Position numbers and translations under genes: made by a program. From positions 1-36,814 of the forward strand of contig JAFAEL010000252.1 of NCBI GenBank assembly GCA_023423995.1: DNA of 36,814 bases. Reading direction: 5' to 3'. Each line of letters begins with the position of its first letter. Position 1 is the stretch's first letter. The DNA is from Pseudomonadota bacterium. GTDB lineage: Bacteria; Pseudomonadota; Alphaproteobacteria; Rhizobiales; Beijerinckiaceae. Shown in pieces: positions 8,186 to 15,558 of this stretch. The notes under the pieces are model-generated. The model was given only the letters and a program-made list of their open reading frames with translations, did no database searches and had not been told where the DNA came from.

Positions 8186-8215
8186 AGGGACGCGCACCGA
8201 TAGGAGCGCGTCCCT
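8186..8215 (-). terminator. stem-loop after the TRAP-cupin operon, probable terminator
   Basis: AGGGACGCGC (8186-8195) and GCGCGTCCCT (8206-8215) form a perfect 10-base-pair GC-rich stem with a 10-base loop. On the minus strand it begins 31 bases after the cupin stop codon, where the gntR-dctQMP-cupin operon should end. No run of T follows, so it may act as a transcript-end stabiliser or a Rho-assisted stop and not as a classical intrinsic terminator. Confidence 0.55.
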
Positions 8216-8246
8216 TGGAATAAGGAAGACTCCCGATAGCCGCCGT

Positions 8247-8630
8247 TCAGGCCGGGCTGTAGCGGCGGGATAGCTCGCTACGGGAATCGTAGCTCGCCTC
8301 GAAGATCGAGGCCGCCATTGTGGCGCGAACCTTCAGGATGCCATCCCCGATGTTCTTGAAGCCGTGGCGCGCGCCGGCCGGGACGATGACCGACTGGTCG
8401 GGCGTCACGACATGGGCCGTGTCGCCGAGGTAGATCTCGGCGATCCCCTCCATCACTTCGAGCACCTCCTCCACTGCGTGGATGTGCATCGGGGCGCCGT
8501 GCCCCGGGTCGCAGAACTGCTCGAAGATCAGGAGCTGGTGCGAGTTGGTGAGAGCCGACACGCGCATGCGCGTGTTGACCCCATCCCGCCACACCTCGAT
8601 GTCCTGCCTCGCGTGGTCCAGCACGCTCAT
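8247..8630 (-). CDS. small cupin-domain protein
   Basis: A 127-residue single-domain cupin. Motif 1 is GHGAPMHIHAVEEVLEVMEG (about 44-63) with His50, His52 and a Glu as metal ligands. Motif 2 is PAGARHGFKN, supplying the last His. The protein has no signal peptide. ATG 8630 follows AGGAG at about 10 bases. It is the last gene of the TRAP operon, 43 bases after dctP. Stand-alone cupins in sugar-acid and organic-acid operons are often isomerases, epimerases, dioxygenases or sensors. Which of these applies cannot be decided; the position suggests it acts on the imported compound or its first product. Confidence 0.82.
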   Translation of the reverse strand: MSVLDHARQDIEVWRDGVNTRMRVSALTNSHQLLIFEQFCDPGHGAPMHIHAVEEVLEVMEGIAEIYLGDTAHVVTPDQSVIVPAGARHGFKNIGDGILKVRATMAASIFEASYDSRSELSRRYSPA

Positions 8631-8673
8631 GTGTCGATGCTCCTGTACAATCTGGCCAAGGCTGTGGCCGGGC

Positions 8674-9660
8674 TTACTGCCCGACCGCGGCCTTGATCTT
8701 CTCGAGCCACGGCTTCGCCATCGGGAATTCCTTCAGCAGCGCCCCGTGCACGGCGGGGGCAGTCACGCGGAAGCTCTCGAGGTCGGGCTCGATGATCTCG
8801 ATCTTGCTCTTCTTCATCGTCTCGAGGCTCGAGGCGTAGTCCTTCTTGTAGTGCGCGTTGGCGAAGGCGACGGCCTCGGCCGCGGCTTCCTGCATGATCT
8901 TCTTGTGCTCGGGCGAGAGCGCGTCGAACTTCGACTTCGACATGATGATCAGGGCCGGCATGTACATGATCTTGGCCATCACGTAGGTCTTCGAGACCTC
9001 GACGAAGCGGTCCTGCAGGAAGACGTCCGGCGAGTTCTCGGCGGCATCCACGGCCCCGTTCTGGAGCGCCATGTAGAGCTCCGTATAGGCCATCGGGGTC
9101 GGCTGGGCGCCGAGGGCCTCGTAGGCCTTCACGTAGCCCGGTCCCTGGATGACGCGGATCTTCAGGCCCTTCATGTCGGCGGCCGACTTGATGACCTTGC
9201 CGTTGGTGAAGATGTTGCGCTCGAGCGCCGAGATGAAGCCGAGACCAACGAGGTTGTACTTCGGCAAGAGGTCGAGCATCTCGCGGCCGACCGGCCCCTG
9301 CAGCACGCCGTTCGCCTGGTCAACGCTGTTGAAGAGGTAAGGGAACGAGAAGACGGTGTATTCCTTGACCGTGTTCTCGACCGGCGCCTCGCCCGTGACC
9401 ACGATATCCTGCGTGCCGGTGCGGGCCGACTGGATCTGCTTCACCTCGCCGCCGAGCTGCGCGGCCGGGAAGACGTTGATCTTGATCTGGCCGTTCGACT
9501 TCGCGGCCGCGACTTCGGCGAGCTTGGCCGCCGCCGCATGGTAGTGGCTCGTCGTCGTCAGGACGTGGCCGATATTGAGCTCGACCGTCTGGGCAGACGC
9601 GGCGTGGGCCGCGCAGAGCAATGCTGCTCCCGCGAGGGTCGAACTTAGGGACCACCTCAT
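8674..9660 (-). CDS. dctP: TRAP transporter periplasmic substrate-binding protein (DctP family)
   Basis: A 328-residue protein with a signal peptide of about 23 residues (cleavage near ASAQT). The DctP fold is recognisable: LNIGHVLTTTSHYH at the N-terminus, FPAAQLGGE, ALERNIFTNGKVIKSAADMKGLKIRV with the conserved Arg that binds the substrate carboxylate, and PTPMAYTELYMALQNGAVDAAENS. It captures a carboxylate-containing compound in the periplasm and hands it to the DctQ-DctM membrane pair encoded upstream. AAGGAG lies 6 bases before the ATG. The wide gap after dctM holds a short stem-loop, a common arrangement where the binding protein is made in excess. The substrate is unknown. Confidence 0.92.
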   Translation of the reverse strand: MRWSLSSTLAGAALLCAAHAASAQTVELNIGHVLTTTSHYHAAAAKLAEVAAAKSNGQIKINVFPAAQLGGEVKQIQSARTGTQDIVVTGEAPVENTVKEYTVFSFPYLFNSVDQANGVLQGPVGREMLDLLPKYNLVGLGFISALERNIFTNGKVIKSAADMKGLKIRVIQGPGYVKAYEALGAQPTPMAYTELYMALQNGAVDAAENSPDVFLQDRFVEVSKTYVMAKIMYMPALIIMSKSKFDALSPEHKKIMQEAAAEAVAFANAHYKKDYASSLETMKKSKIEIIEPDLESFRVTAPAVHGALLKEFPMAKPWLEKIKAAVGQ

Positions 9661-9676
9661 CTCAAGCTCCTTATGG

Positions 9677-9692
9677 GCGGGACCATTCCCGC
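9677..9692 (-). other. short intercistronic stem-loop before dctP
   Basis: GCGGGA (9677-9682) pairs with TCCCGC (9687-9692) around a 4-base loop, just upstream of the dctP ribosome binding site on the minus strand. It may protect the dctP part of the message or be a processing site. Only six pairs are perfect, so it could be chance in GC-rich DNA. Confidence 0.3.
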
Positions 9693-9741
9693 GGGGATCG
9701 ATGCCGGACTTGCGTGCGGCGGCTGGTGAACGGGCGCGCGC

Positions 9742-11013
9742 CTACCAGAGCAGGGCGAGCGAGATCGCCGGGACGTAGCTGATGATCAGGACGTCGATCG
9801 TCAGGACGGCGAGGAAGACCAGGACCGGCTTCATCATGGCGTCCATGGGGATACCGGAGACCTGGCTCGCGATGTTGAGGTTCACGGCGACCGGTGGCGT
9901 GATCATCCCGGTCGCCACGTTGACGATGAAGATGATGCCGAAATGGACCGGATCGATCCCGTAGGCGATCGCGATGGGGCCGAGGATGGGCGCCAAGATC
10001 AGGATCGTCGCCAAGGCTTCCATGAAGGTGCCAACGACGAAGAGCAGGATGTTCACGAGGATCAGGAAGCCGATCGGCCCGCTCGCGACCTTGCCGATGA
10101 GCTCCGCGAAATATTGCGGGATCTGGTTGATCGTCATCGCATAGCCGAACAGAGCCGCGAAGGCGACGATCAGCATCACCATGCCGGTCATCACGGCCGA
10201 ATCGTTTAGGATCCGGACCATGTCGGCGAAGGAGATCTCCTTGTAGACGAACCGGCCGACCACGAAGCCGTAGATGACCGCCACGACGGAGGCTTCGGTC
10301 GCCGTGAAGGCGCCAGAATAGATGCCGCCGAGGATGATGATGGGCATCATCAGGGCGATGATCGCCTCGCGGCTGACGGCGACGACATTCCGGGCCCATT
10401 CGCCGAGAGGCACCCGCTGTGTCTGGTCGAAGTTCTGCACCTTCGCCATCACGCAGACGGTCGCGATGAGGCTGACCCCGATCAGGATCCCCGGCACGAT
10501 GCCGGCGATGAACAGGCCACCGATCGAGACATTGGCGACGAGGCCGTAGATCACCATCGGCAGGGAGGGCGGGATGATGGCCCCGAGCTCTCCGCCGACC
10601 GCCACGGTCGCGGCCGCGAAGCTCTTCGGATAGCCCTTCCGCGCCATGGCCGGGACCATCGTCGAGCCGACCGCCGCGGTCGTCGCCGAGGACGAGCCCG
10701 AGATGGTCGAGAAGAACATGCAGGTCAGGATCGCGGCGCTGCCGACGCCCCCACGCATCCAGCCGAGCAAAGCGGTCGCGAGCCGGATCAGGCGGTCGGA
10801 GATGCCACCCACCTTCATGATGTTGCCGGCGAGCACGTAGAACGGGACCGCGAGCAGCGCGAAGGAATCCAGCGCCTCGAACACGTTCTGGGGAACGCTG
10901 ATCAGGTCGATCCCCTTGGCCCGCAGGGCGATCACCGACGAGATCCCCATGACGGCGAAGATCGGCACCGAGATCGCGAGGAGGATGGTCATCCATCCGA
11001 ACAGGATCGCCAC
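9742..11013 (-). CDS. dctM: TRAP transporter large permease (DctM family)
   Basis: A 423-residue inner-membrane protein, the usual size for DctM, with about 12 hydrophobic segments. Family marks include VPFYVLAGNIM, the SGSSSATTAAVGSTMVPAM segment near residues 105-123, GGELGAIIPPSLPMVIYG, and the second-half repeat GMITPPVAVNLN. It forms the ion-coupled channel (usually sodium) of the importer with DctQ. The start is GTG 11013 with CGGAG upstream, 15 bases after the dctQ stop. It is complete and in frame throughout. Confidence 0.93.
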   Translation of the reverse strand: MAILFGWMTILLAISVPIFAVMGISSVIALRAKGIDLISVPQNVFEALDSFALLAVPFYVLAGNIMKVGGISDRLIRLATALLGWMRGGVGSAAILTCMFFSTISGSSSATTAAVGSTMVPAMARKGYPKSFAAATVAVGGELGAIIPPSLPMVIYGLVANVSIGGLFIAGIVPGILIGVSLIATVCVMAKVQNFDQTQRVPLGEWARNVVAVSREAIIALMMPIIILGGIYSGAFTATEASVVAVIYGFVVGRFVYKEISFADMVRILNDSAVMTGMVMLIVAFAALFGYAMTINQIPQYFAELIGKVASGPIGFLILVNILLFVVGTFMEALATILILAPILGPIAIAYGIDPVHFGIIFIVNVATGMITPPVAVNLNIASQVSGIPMDAMMKPVLVFLAVLTIDVLIISYVPAISLALLW

Positions 11014-11028
11014 GATCTTACTCCGGAA

Positions 11029-11586
11029 TCAGACCAGCGAGGCTTCGGGGTTGTCTTCAGGCGCCACCACCAGGGGCGTCCTGGACGTGATCCGGTGCTC
11101 GACGATGAAGGCGAGGATGTTCAGGATGGCGACGACCGATCCTGCCGGCAGCGCAAAGTAGACCCAGGCCATCGGCATGTTCATGACCGTGGAGGTCTCG
11201 GTCTCGCCGAACTCGACCCATCGCCAGCCGAGCCAGATCATCAGGCCGAAAAAGGCGATCGTGATCACGAGCGCGGCCAGGCGGAGGAGATCGCCCCAGC
11301 GCTCGGGAAGCGCATCGGGCAGGGAATCCACCGCGATCAGCGCGCCGGAACGTGCCGCGACCGCAGCCCCCAGGAAGATGCACCAGATCATGAGGTAGCG
11401 CGCGAGCTCCTCCGACCAGGGCACCGAGACCATCAGGCCGAGAGGCGGCAGGGCGAAGCGGACCGCGATCTGAAGGCCGACGATCAGCACCATCACACCG
11501 AGGGTCGCGCCGGCAAGGTGGCGCAGCCCGACATTCATCCAGCCGATCGCGCGCAGGAAGCCCGTCAGGAAGGAAGGCCCCCTCAT
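11029..11586 (-). CDS. dctQ: TRAP transporter small permease (DctQ family)
   Basis: A 185-residue protein with four hydrophobic segments. It has the DctQ pattern VPWSEELARYLMIWCIFLGAA after the second segment and a stretch of basic and acidic residues at the C-terminus. ATG 11586 overlaps the TGA of gntR (ATGA); the open frame further upstream is a shadow of gntR. With DctM it makes the membrane part of the importer. The coupling to gntR ties the amount of regulator to that of transporter. Confidence 0.9.
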   Translation of the reverse strand: MRGPSFLTGFLRAIGWMNVGLRHLAGATLGVMVLIVGLQIAVRFALPPLGLMVSVPWSEELARYLMIWCIFLGAAVAARSGALIAVDSLPDALPERWGDLLRLAALVITIAFFGLMIWLGWRWVEFGETETSTVMNMPMAWVYFALPAGSVVAILNILAFIVEHRITSRTPLVVAPEDNPEASLV

Positions 11587-12245
11587 GCCACGTCCGCCAC
11601 TTGCCGTTCGCGCCCGATCGATCGCGTGAGGTTCTGCGCGACGCGTCCGATGTGGTCCCGGAGAAGCCCGACGCCCCCGTTCACGTCGCGCAGCCGCGCG
11701 AAAGCGACGAGTTGCCGGTGATCCAGGAGCTCGTTCTCGACATCGGCCGCCACGGCCAGCTGGAGGTTGATGTAGCGGTTCGCGTTGTCGTGGACCATCT
11801 TCAGGACCTTGAGGGCGATCCGCCGCTCGCACGCCTCATACAGGGCGTGGTGGAAGCGCCAGTTCAGTTCCCCCCAGGAATCGACCGTCTCCGTCGCGCT
11901 GGCTTCGGCGATGAGGTCCTCCGCCGCCCGGAAATGGCTTTCCGTCATCAGCGGGATCGCGAGCCCGAACAGCCACGGCTCGAGCTGGAGACGGATCTCG
12001 AACAGCTCCTCGATTTCGGCCAAGGAGAGCGACGAGACGACCGTGCCCTTGTGCACCTCGGACTTGACGAGCCCCTCCGCCTCGAGCTGCCGGATCGCCT
12101 CCCGCAGGGGCACGCGGGAAACGCCAAGCTCAGCCGCGAGCTTCTCCTGCCGGAGAGGCGTGGCCTCGGGGAGCTCGCCGGACACGATCCGCCGGCGAAG
12201 CTCGCCGACGATTTGGTCCGTGAGTGATTGTCGACCGATGGGCAT
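11583..12245 (-). CDS. GntR-family regulator with FCD domain (first gene of the TRAP operon)
   Basis: A 220-residue regulator of the FadR subgroup. The winged helix-turn-helix spans about 5-70 (SLTDQIVGELRRRIVSGEL, then LAAELGVSRVPLREAIRQLE). The all-helical FCD ligand domain is about 77-210, with the metal- and ligand-binding positions in ELNWRFHHALYEA and the helix with LLDHRQLVAF. It is transcribed with dctQMP-cupin and is divergent from the SDR gene. A perfect 7-3-7 inverted repeat begins 3 bases before its ATG, and a related site lies before the SDR gene, so autoregulation and control of both operons are likely. No ribosome binding site precedes the ATG, so the message may be leaderless. 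Confidence 0.9.
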   Translation of the reverse strand: MPIGRQSLTDQIVGELRRRIVSGELPEATPLRQEKLAAELGVSRVPLREAIRQLEAEGLVKSEVHKGTVVSSLSLAEIEELFEIRLQLEPWLFGLAIPLMTESHFRAAEDLIAEASATETVDSWGELNWRFHHALYEACERRIALKVLKMVHDNANRYINLQLAVAADVENELLDHRQLVAFARLRDVNGGVGLLRDHIGRVAQNLTRSIGRERQVADVA

Positions 12246-12247
12246 GA

Positions 12248-12264
12248 TTGAATACGATATTCAA
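12248..12264. promoter_or_regulatory. GntR operator O1 in front of gntR
   Basis: TTGAATA-CGA-TATTCAA is a perfect inverted repeat of 7-base arms with a 3-base centre, immediately upstream of the gntR start codon. Size and symmetry fit operators of FadR-type GntR proteins. Its position would cover the -10 region and start point of a leaderless gntR transcript. Confidence 0.7.
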
Positions 12265-12357
12265 CAGTGCCGTTCTGCCGCAAGCGCAATCTGCGCGCAC
12301 CCTTTGCTCAGATGTGCAGCACAGAGGGGCTTGAAGCAGCCGCAGGGTCGGGAGTAC

Positions 12358-12372
12358 GGATATTGTATTCAG
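12358..12372. promoter_or_regulatory. GntR operator O2 in front of the SDR operon
   Basis: On the minus strand this reads CTGAATACAATATCC, sharing TGAATAC and the following ATAT with O1 (TGAATACGATATTCA). One half is conserved and the other degenerate. It lies 12 bases before the SDR start codon, over the likely -10 region (TATTGT on the plus strand). Shared words at both ends of the 139-base divergent gap support control of both operons by the same regulator. Confidence 0.55.
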
Positions 12373-12384
12373 TTTGGAGCTGCC

Positions 12385-13137
12385 ATGCGTCTGGAAGGGA
12401 AGGTCGCCATAATCACCGGTGCTGGCGCCGGGATGGGCGAAGCCGCGGCGAGGATCTTCGTCCGGGAGGGCGCGAGGGTGCTTGTGGCGGATCGCGACGG
12501 AGCGCTGGCGGGGAGCGTGGCGTCCTCGCTCGGCGCCGCCGCTGTTCCGTTCGTGGGCGACGTGTCCAAGACGCCCGACGTGAAGGCGATGGCGGAACTG
12601 GCCGTCTCCCGGTTCGGCCGGATCGACATCCTGGTGAACAATGCCGGCTACGGCATCCGCGGCTCGGTCGTCTCCACCGAGGAGAAGGACTGGGACGCCC
12701 TGATGGCCGTGAACCTCAAGGGCGTCTACCTCTGCTCGAAGTACGTCGTTCCCGTCATGGTCGCCCAGGGCGGCGGCGCGATCGTGAACACGGCGTCCAA
12801 CGTCGCGTCCGTCGGGATCGCGGATCGCGCGGCCTACGTAGCGTCGAAGGGCGGCGTCGCGGCGCTCACGCGAGCGATGGCGCTCGACCACGCCGCGGAC
12901 AACATCCGCGTCAACTGCGTCGCACCCGGCGTGACGCGATCCACCTATTTCGACCGCATGATCGCCTCCCACAACGATCCCGAGGGGTTCGTGGCGGCCC
13001 TCGGCGCGCGCTCGCCGATGGACCGCATGGCCGAGCCTGCCGAGATCGCCAACGTGATGCTCTGGCTTGCATCCGACGAGGCCTCCTTCGTGACCGGTGC
13101 GATGTACACGGTCGATGGCGGCATGACGGCCTGGTAG
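12385..13137 (+). CDS. short-chain dehydrogenase/reductase (SDR), first copy
   Basis: A 250-residue classical SDR. The nucleotide-binding motif TGAGAGMG is at 11-18. Asp37-type residues in VADRDG suggest NAD+ over NADP+. NNAGYG is near 84-89, the catalytic Ser is in NTASNVAS, Tyr and Lys are in YVASK, and the C-terminal YTVDGGMTAW is complete. ATG 12385 follows TTTGGAG; the upstream open frame is a shadow of gntR. It closely resembles the SDR at 14779, which points to a local duplication. It heads a plus-strand operon with the hydrolase and aspartate-dehydrogenase-like gene, so it probably oxidises a hydroxy acid or alcohol derived from the TRAP substrate. Confidence 0.92.
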   Translation: MRLEGKVAIITGAGAGMGEAAARIFVREGARVLVADRDGALAGSVASSLGAAAVPFVGDVSKTPDVKAMAELAVSRFGRIDILVNNAGYGIRGSVVSTEEKDWDALMAVNLKGVYLCSKYVVPVMVAQGGGAIVNTASNVASVGIADRAAYVASKGGVAALTRAMALDHAADNIRVNCVAPGVTRSTYFDRMIASHNDPEGFVAALGARSPMDRMAEPAEIANVMLWLASDEASFVTGAMYTVDGGMTAW

Positions 13138-13156
13138 CCCAATCGGAGAGACGCTG

Positions 13157-13954
13157 ATGCCTCACCTCGACACGCCCGATGGAGCCCGGCTCGTCGCGAC
13201 CACGGAAGGCGCGGGTCCTGACATCCTCCTGGTCTCGGGGCTGGGCGGAACGGCCGACTTCTGGTCCCCGGTCGTACCCGGGCTTTCCGCCAACTTTCGC
13301 GTCACGCGCTTCGACCAGCGCGGCATCGGGGCGAGCAGCCGCGGCTCGGCAGCCTGCAGCATCGACCAGCTCGCTCTCGACTGCCTCCAGGTCATGGATG
13401 CAACAGGGATTGAGAAAGCCGTGTTCGTCGGCCACTCGACGGGCGGAGCGATCGGCCAGGCCCTCGCGCGCATCGCGCCGGACCGCCTGCGCGGGCTGGT
13501 TCTCAGCGCGACGTGGCTGAAGCCATCCCACTACATGGGCGCGCTTTTCGGCGCCCGCCGCCGCATCCTCGACCTGGATCCCACGATCTATGCCGCGACC
13601 GGGGCGGTGCTGGGCTATGCGCCGGCATGGCTCGAAGCCCATTGGGGCACCTACGAGGCGGCTGTGGCCAAGCCACCTGTCTCCGAGGATGCCCGGCGCG
13701 TCGTGCGCGAGCGCATCGATGCGCTGGTCTCTTTTGACGGCTCCACCTGGATCTCGTCCATCCCCTGCCCGACGCTTGTCCTTGGGGCGCGGGACGACGT
13801 CATCGTGCCGGCATTCCTGCAGGAAGAGCTTGCCGCGGCGCTGCCGGGCGACCCGCAGGTGGTCATGTACCCGGACGGGGGCCACTTCTTTCCCGTGACC
13901 CGTACGGAGCAGTTCCTGCTCGACCTCGTGGCCTTCGCGCAGAGGGCATCCTGA
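13157..13954 (+). CDS. alpha/beta hydrolase (lactonase or esterase type)
   Basis: A 265-residue alpha/beta hydrolase. The nucleophile elbow is GHSTGG with Ser94, the acid is Asp213 or Asp214 in GARDDVIVP, and the base is His243 in GGHFFP. The oxyanion-hole segment is SGLGGTADFW. The sequence FDQRGIGAS is characteristic of the 3-oxoadipate enol-lactonase / RutD neighbourhood of the family. ATG 13157 follows GGAGAG. Its stop overlaps the next start (TGATG). A lactone, ester or C-C bond of a pathway intermediate is the expected target; the exact bond cannot be told. Confidence 0.88.
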   Translation: MPHLDTPDGARLVATTEGAGPDILLVSGLGGTADFWSPVVPGLSANFRVTRFDQRGIGASSRGSAACSIDQLALDCLQVMDATGIEKAVFVGHSTGGAIGQALARIAPDRLRGLVLSATWLKPSHYMGALFGARRRILDLDPTIYAATGAVLGYAPAWLEAHWGTYEAAVAKPPVSEDARRVVRERIDALVSFDGSTWISSIPCPTLVLGARDDVIVPAFLQEELAAALPGDPQVVMYPDGGHFFPVTRTEQFLLDLVAFAQRAS

Positions 13955-14745
13955 TGCGCCGCGTCGCCATTGTCGGGTACGGCGCCATCGGCCGCGAGCT
14001 TGCCGCAGCGCTGGCCGCGCGGGGCGGTTATGAGCTTGCCGTGGTGCTGAGGCCGGGCTCGCCGAGCGTGGGCCGGGTCGAGCCCGGCTATGCGGCTATT
14101 CACGATCGCGCCGCCCTGGCGGCGTTCAGGCCCGAGATCGTCGTCGAGGCGGCGGGCGCGGAGGCGGTGCGCGAATGGGGACCAGCGGCCCTCGCGCTCG
14201 GCGTTCCGCTGCTGCTGTCTTCCGTCGGCGCATTGCACGACGACAGCTTGCGGGCAGCGCTTCTGGCGGCCGCGGAGGCCGCCGGGACGCGTCTCTACCT
14301 GCCGTCCGGCGCGCTCGCCGGGCTCGACTACGTGCGGGCTGCGCGCGGTGCCGGAGAGTTGCGCGTCCGCTACGAGTCGCGAAAGCCGCCTGCCGCCTGG
14401 GCCGACGAGTTGCGGCGGCTCGGCCATCCGGAGCGGCCTTCCGAGACGATCACGCTGCTGAACGGCAACGCACGGGAGGCCGCGGCGCGCTATCCCGCCA
14501 ATCTGAACGTGGCGGCGACGCTGGCCCTGGCCGGGACCGGCTTCGAGGCGACGGAGGTATCCGTCGTGGTCGATCCCACGGCCCGCGGCAACACGCACGG
14601 GATCAGCGTCACCAGCGAGCTCGGAACGCTCGACCTCGCGGTCGCCAACCGCCCCTCGCCCGACAACCCCAAGACGTCCTGGATCGTCAGCCGCTCCCTG
14701 CTCGCCGCCATCGAGCAGCACTTCTCGACGGTCCAGTTCCTGTAA
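13954..14745 (+). CDS. L-aspartate dehydrogenase-like protein (DUF108 / NadX family)
   Basis: A 263-residue homologue of aspartate dehydrogenase, which converts L-aspartate to iminoaspartate/oxaloacetate with NAD(P). The Rossmann motif is VGYGAIG (7-13). Family marks include LPSGALAGLD, NGNAREAAARYPANLNVAATL (170-190), VDPTARGNTHGI with the catalytic His215, and PDNPKTSWIVSRSLLAAI. The start overlaps the hydrolase stop by one base. No nadA or nadC is nearby, so a role in NAD synthesis is unlikely. Placed between an alpha/beta hydrolase and an SDR in a catabolic operon, it may reduce or oxidise an imine or amino acid intermediate, or aminate an oxo acid. Confidence 0.85.
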   Translation: MRRVAIVGYGAIGRELAAALAARGGYELAVVLRPGSPSVGRVEPGYAAIHDRAALAAFRPEIVVEAAGAEAVREWGPAALALGVPLLLSSVGALHDDSLRAALLAAAEAAGTRLYLPSGALAGLDYVRAARGAGELRVRYESRKPPAAWADELRRLGHPERPSETITLLNGNAREAAARYPANLNVAATLALAGTGFEATEVSVVVDPTARGNTHGISVTSELGTLDLAVANRPSPDNPKTSWIVSRSLLAAIEQHFSTVQFL

Positions 14746-14778
14746 CCGGCACGGCATCTTCAGACACGCGAGACGCAC

Positions 14779-15537
14779 ATGAAGCTCAAGGACAAGGTCG
14801 CCATCATCACGGGCGCGGGGTCCGGGATCGGCCATGAGGCGGCGAAGCTTTTCGCCGGCGAAGGCGCGGTCGTGGTGGTCGCAGATCGCAACCTCGAGGC
14901 AGCCGAGCGCGTCAGGGACGAACTCGCCGCGACCGGCGCCCGTGCCGAGGCGGTGGCGGTCGACGTCGCCAGAGAGGCCGAGGTCGAGCCCCTCATCAAG
15001 TCCGTTGCCGAGCGGCACGGCCGGCTCGACGTGCTCGTGAACAACGCCGGCTACGGCTTTGCCGGGACCGTCGTGAACACAACAGAGGCGGATTGGGACG
15101 CGCTCTTCGCCGTGAACGTGAAGGGCGTCTTCTTCGGCTGCAAATATGCGATCCCCGTCATGGAGAAGCAGGGCGGGGGCGTGATCGTGAACACGGCGTC
15201 CGCCGTCGCGAATGTCGGCATCCTCGATCGGGCGGCCTACGTCGCCTCGAAGGGTGCGGTCGCGGCGCTGACGCGCGCCATGGCGATCGACCATGTCGGC
15301 GCGAAGATCCGCGTGAATGCCGTCGCCCCGGGCACGATCGAGTCGCCCTACTTCGCCCAGATCCTCGCCGGGCCGGATGGCGCAGAGCTGCGACGCGGCC
15401 TCGAGATGCGGCAGGCCATGGAGCGGCTCGGCCAGCCGATCGAGATCGCGAAGGCGATCCTGTACCTCGCCACCGACGATTCCTCGTTCTGCACCGGGAC
15501 GGTGCTCGTCGCCGATGGCGGCTGGACGGCGCGCTAG
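14779..15537 (+). CDS. short-chain dehydrogenase/reductase (SDR), second copy
   Basis: A 252-residue classical SDR with TGAGSGIG at 11-18, VADRN (NAD+ preference), NNAGYG, Ser in NTASAVAN, YVASK and C-terminal VADGGWTAR. It is very similar along its whole length to the SDR at 12385: both share NNAGYG, DWDAL.AVN.KGV, GILDRAAYVASKG.VAALTRAMA against GIADRAAYVASKG.VAALTRAMA, and IRVN.VAPG. Differences concentrate in the substrate loop after IRVN, so the two copies probably act on different but related substrates. It is last in the plus-strand operon. Its stop codon lies inside a strong stem-loop shared with the convergent gene. Confidence 0.92.
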   Translation: MKLKDKVAIITGAGSGIGHEAAKLFAGEGAVVVVADRNLEAAERVRDELAATGARAEAVAVDVAREAEVEPLIKSVAERHGRLDVLVNNAGYGFAGTVVNTTEADWDALFAVNVKGVFFGCKYAIPVMEKQGGGVIVNTASAVANVGILDRAAYVASKGAVAALTRAMAIDHVGAKIRVNAVAPGTIESPYFAQILAGPDGAELRRGLEMRQAMERLGQPIEIAKAILYLATDDSSFCTGTVLVADGGWTAR

Positions 15538-15548
15538 ACAGCGCGCCG
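15527..15548. terminator. bidirectional stem-loop between convergent SDR and DapA-family genes
   Basis: CGGCGCGCT (15527-15535) and AGCGCGCCG (15540-15548) form a perfect 9-base-pair stem with a 4-base loop, placed over the SDR stop codon and in the 21-base gap before the convergent stop codon. Its position suits termination from both sides. No T-run is present. Confidence 0.55.
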
Positions 15549-15558
15549 CCCGCAAACC

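Noticed and set aside
13954..14745. Considered the DUF108 gene as nadX in NAD biosynthesis
   Set aside because: There is no nadA or nadC in the window and the gene is translationally coupled to a hydrolase in a catabolic operon.
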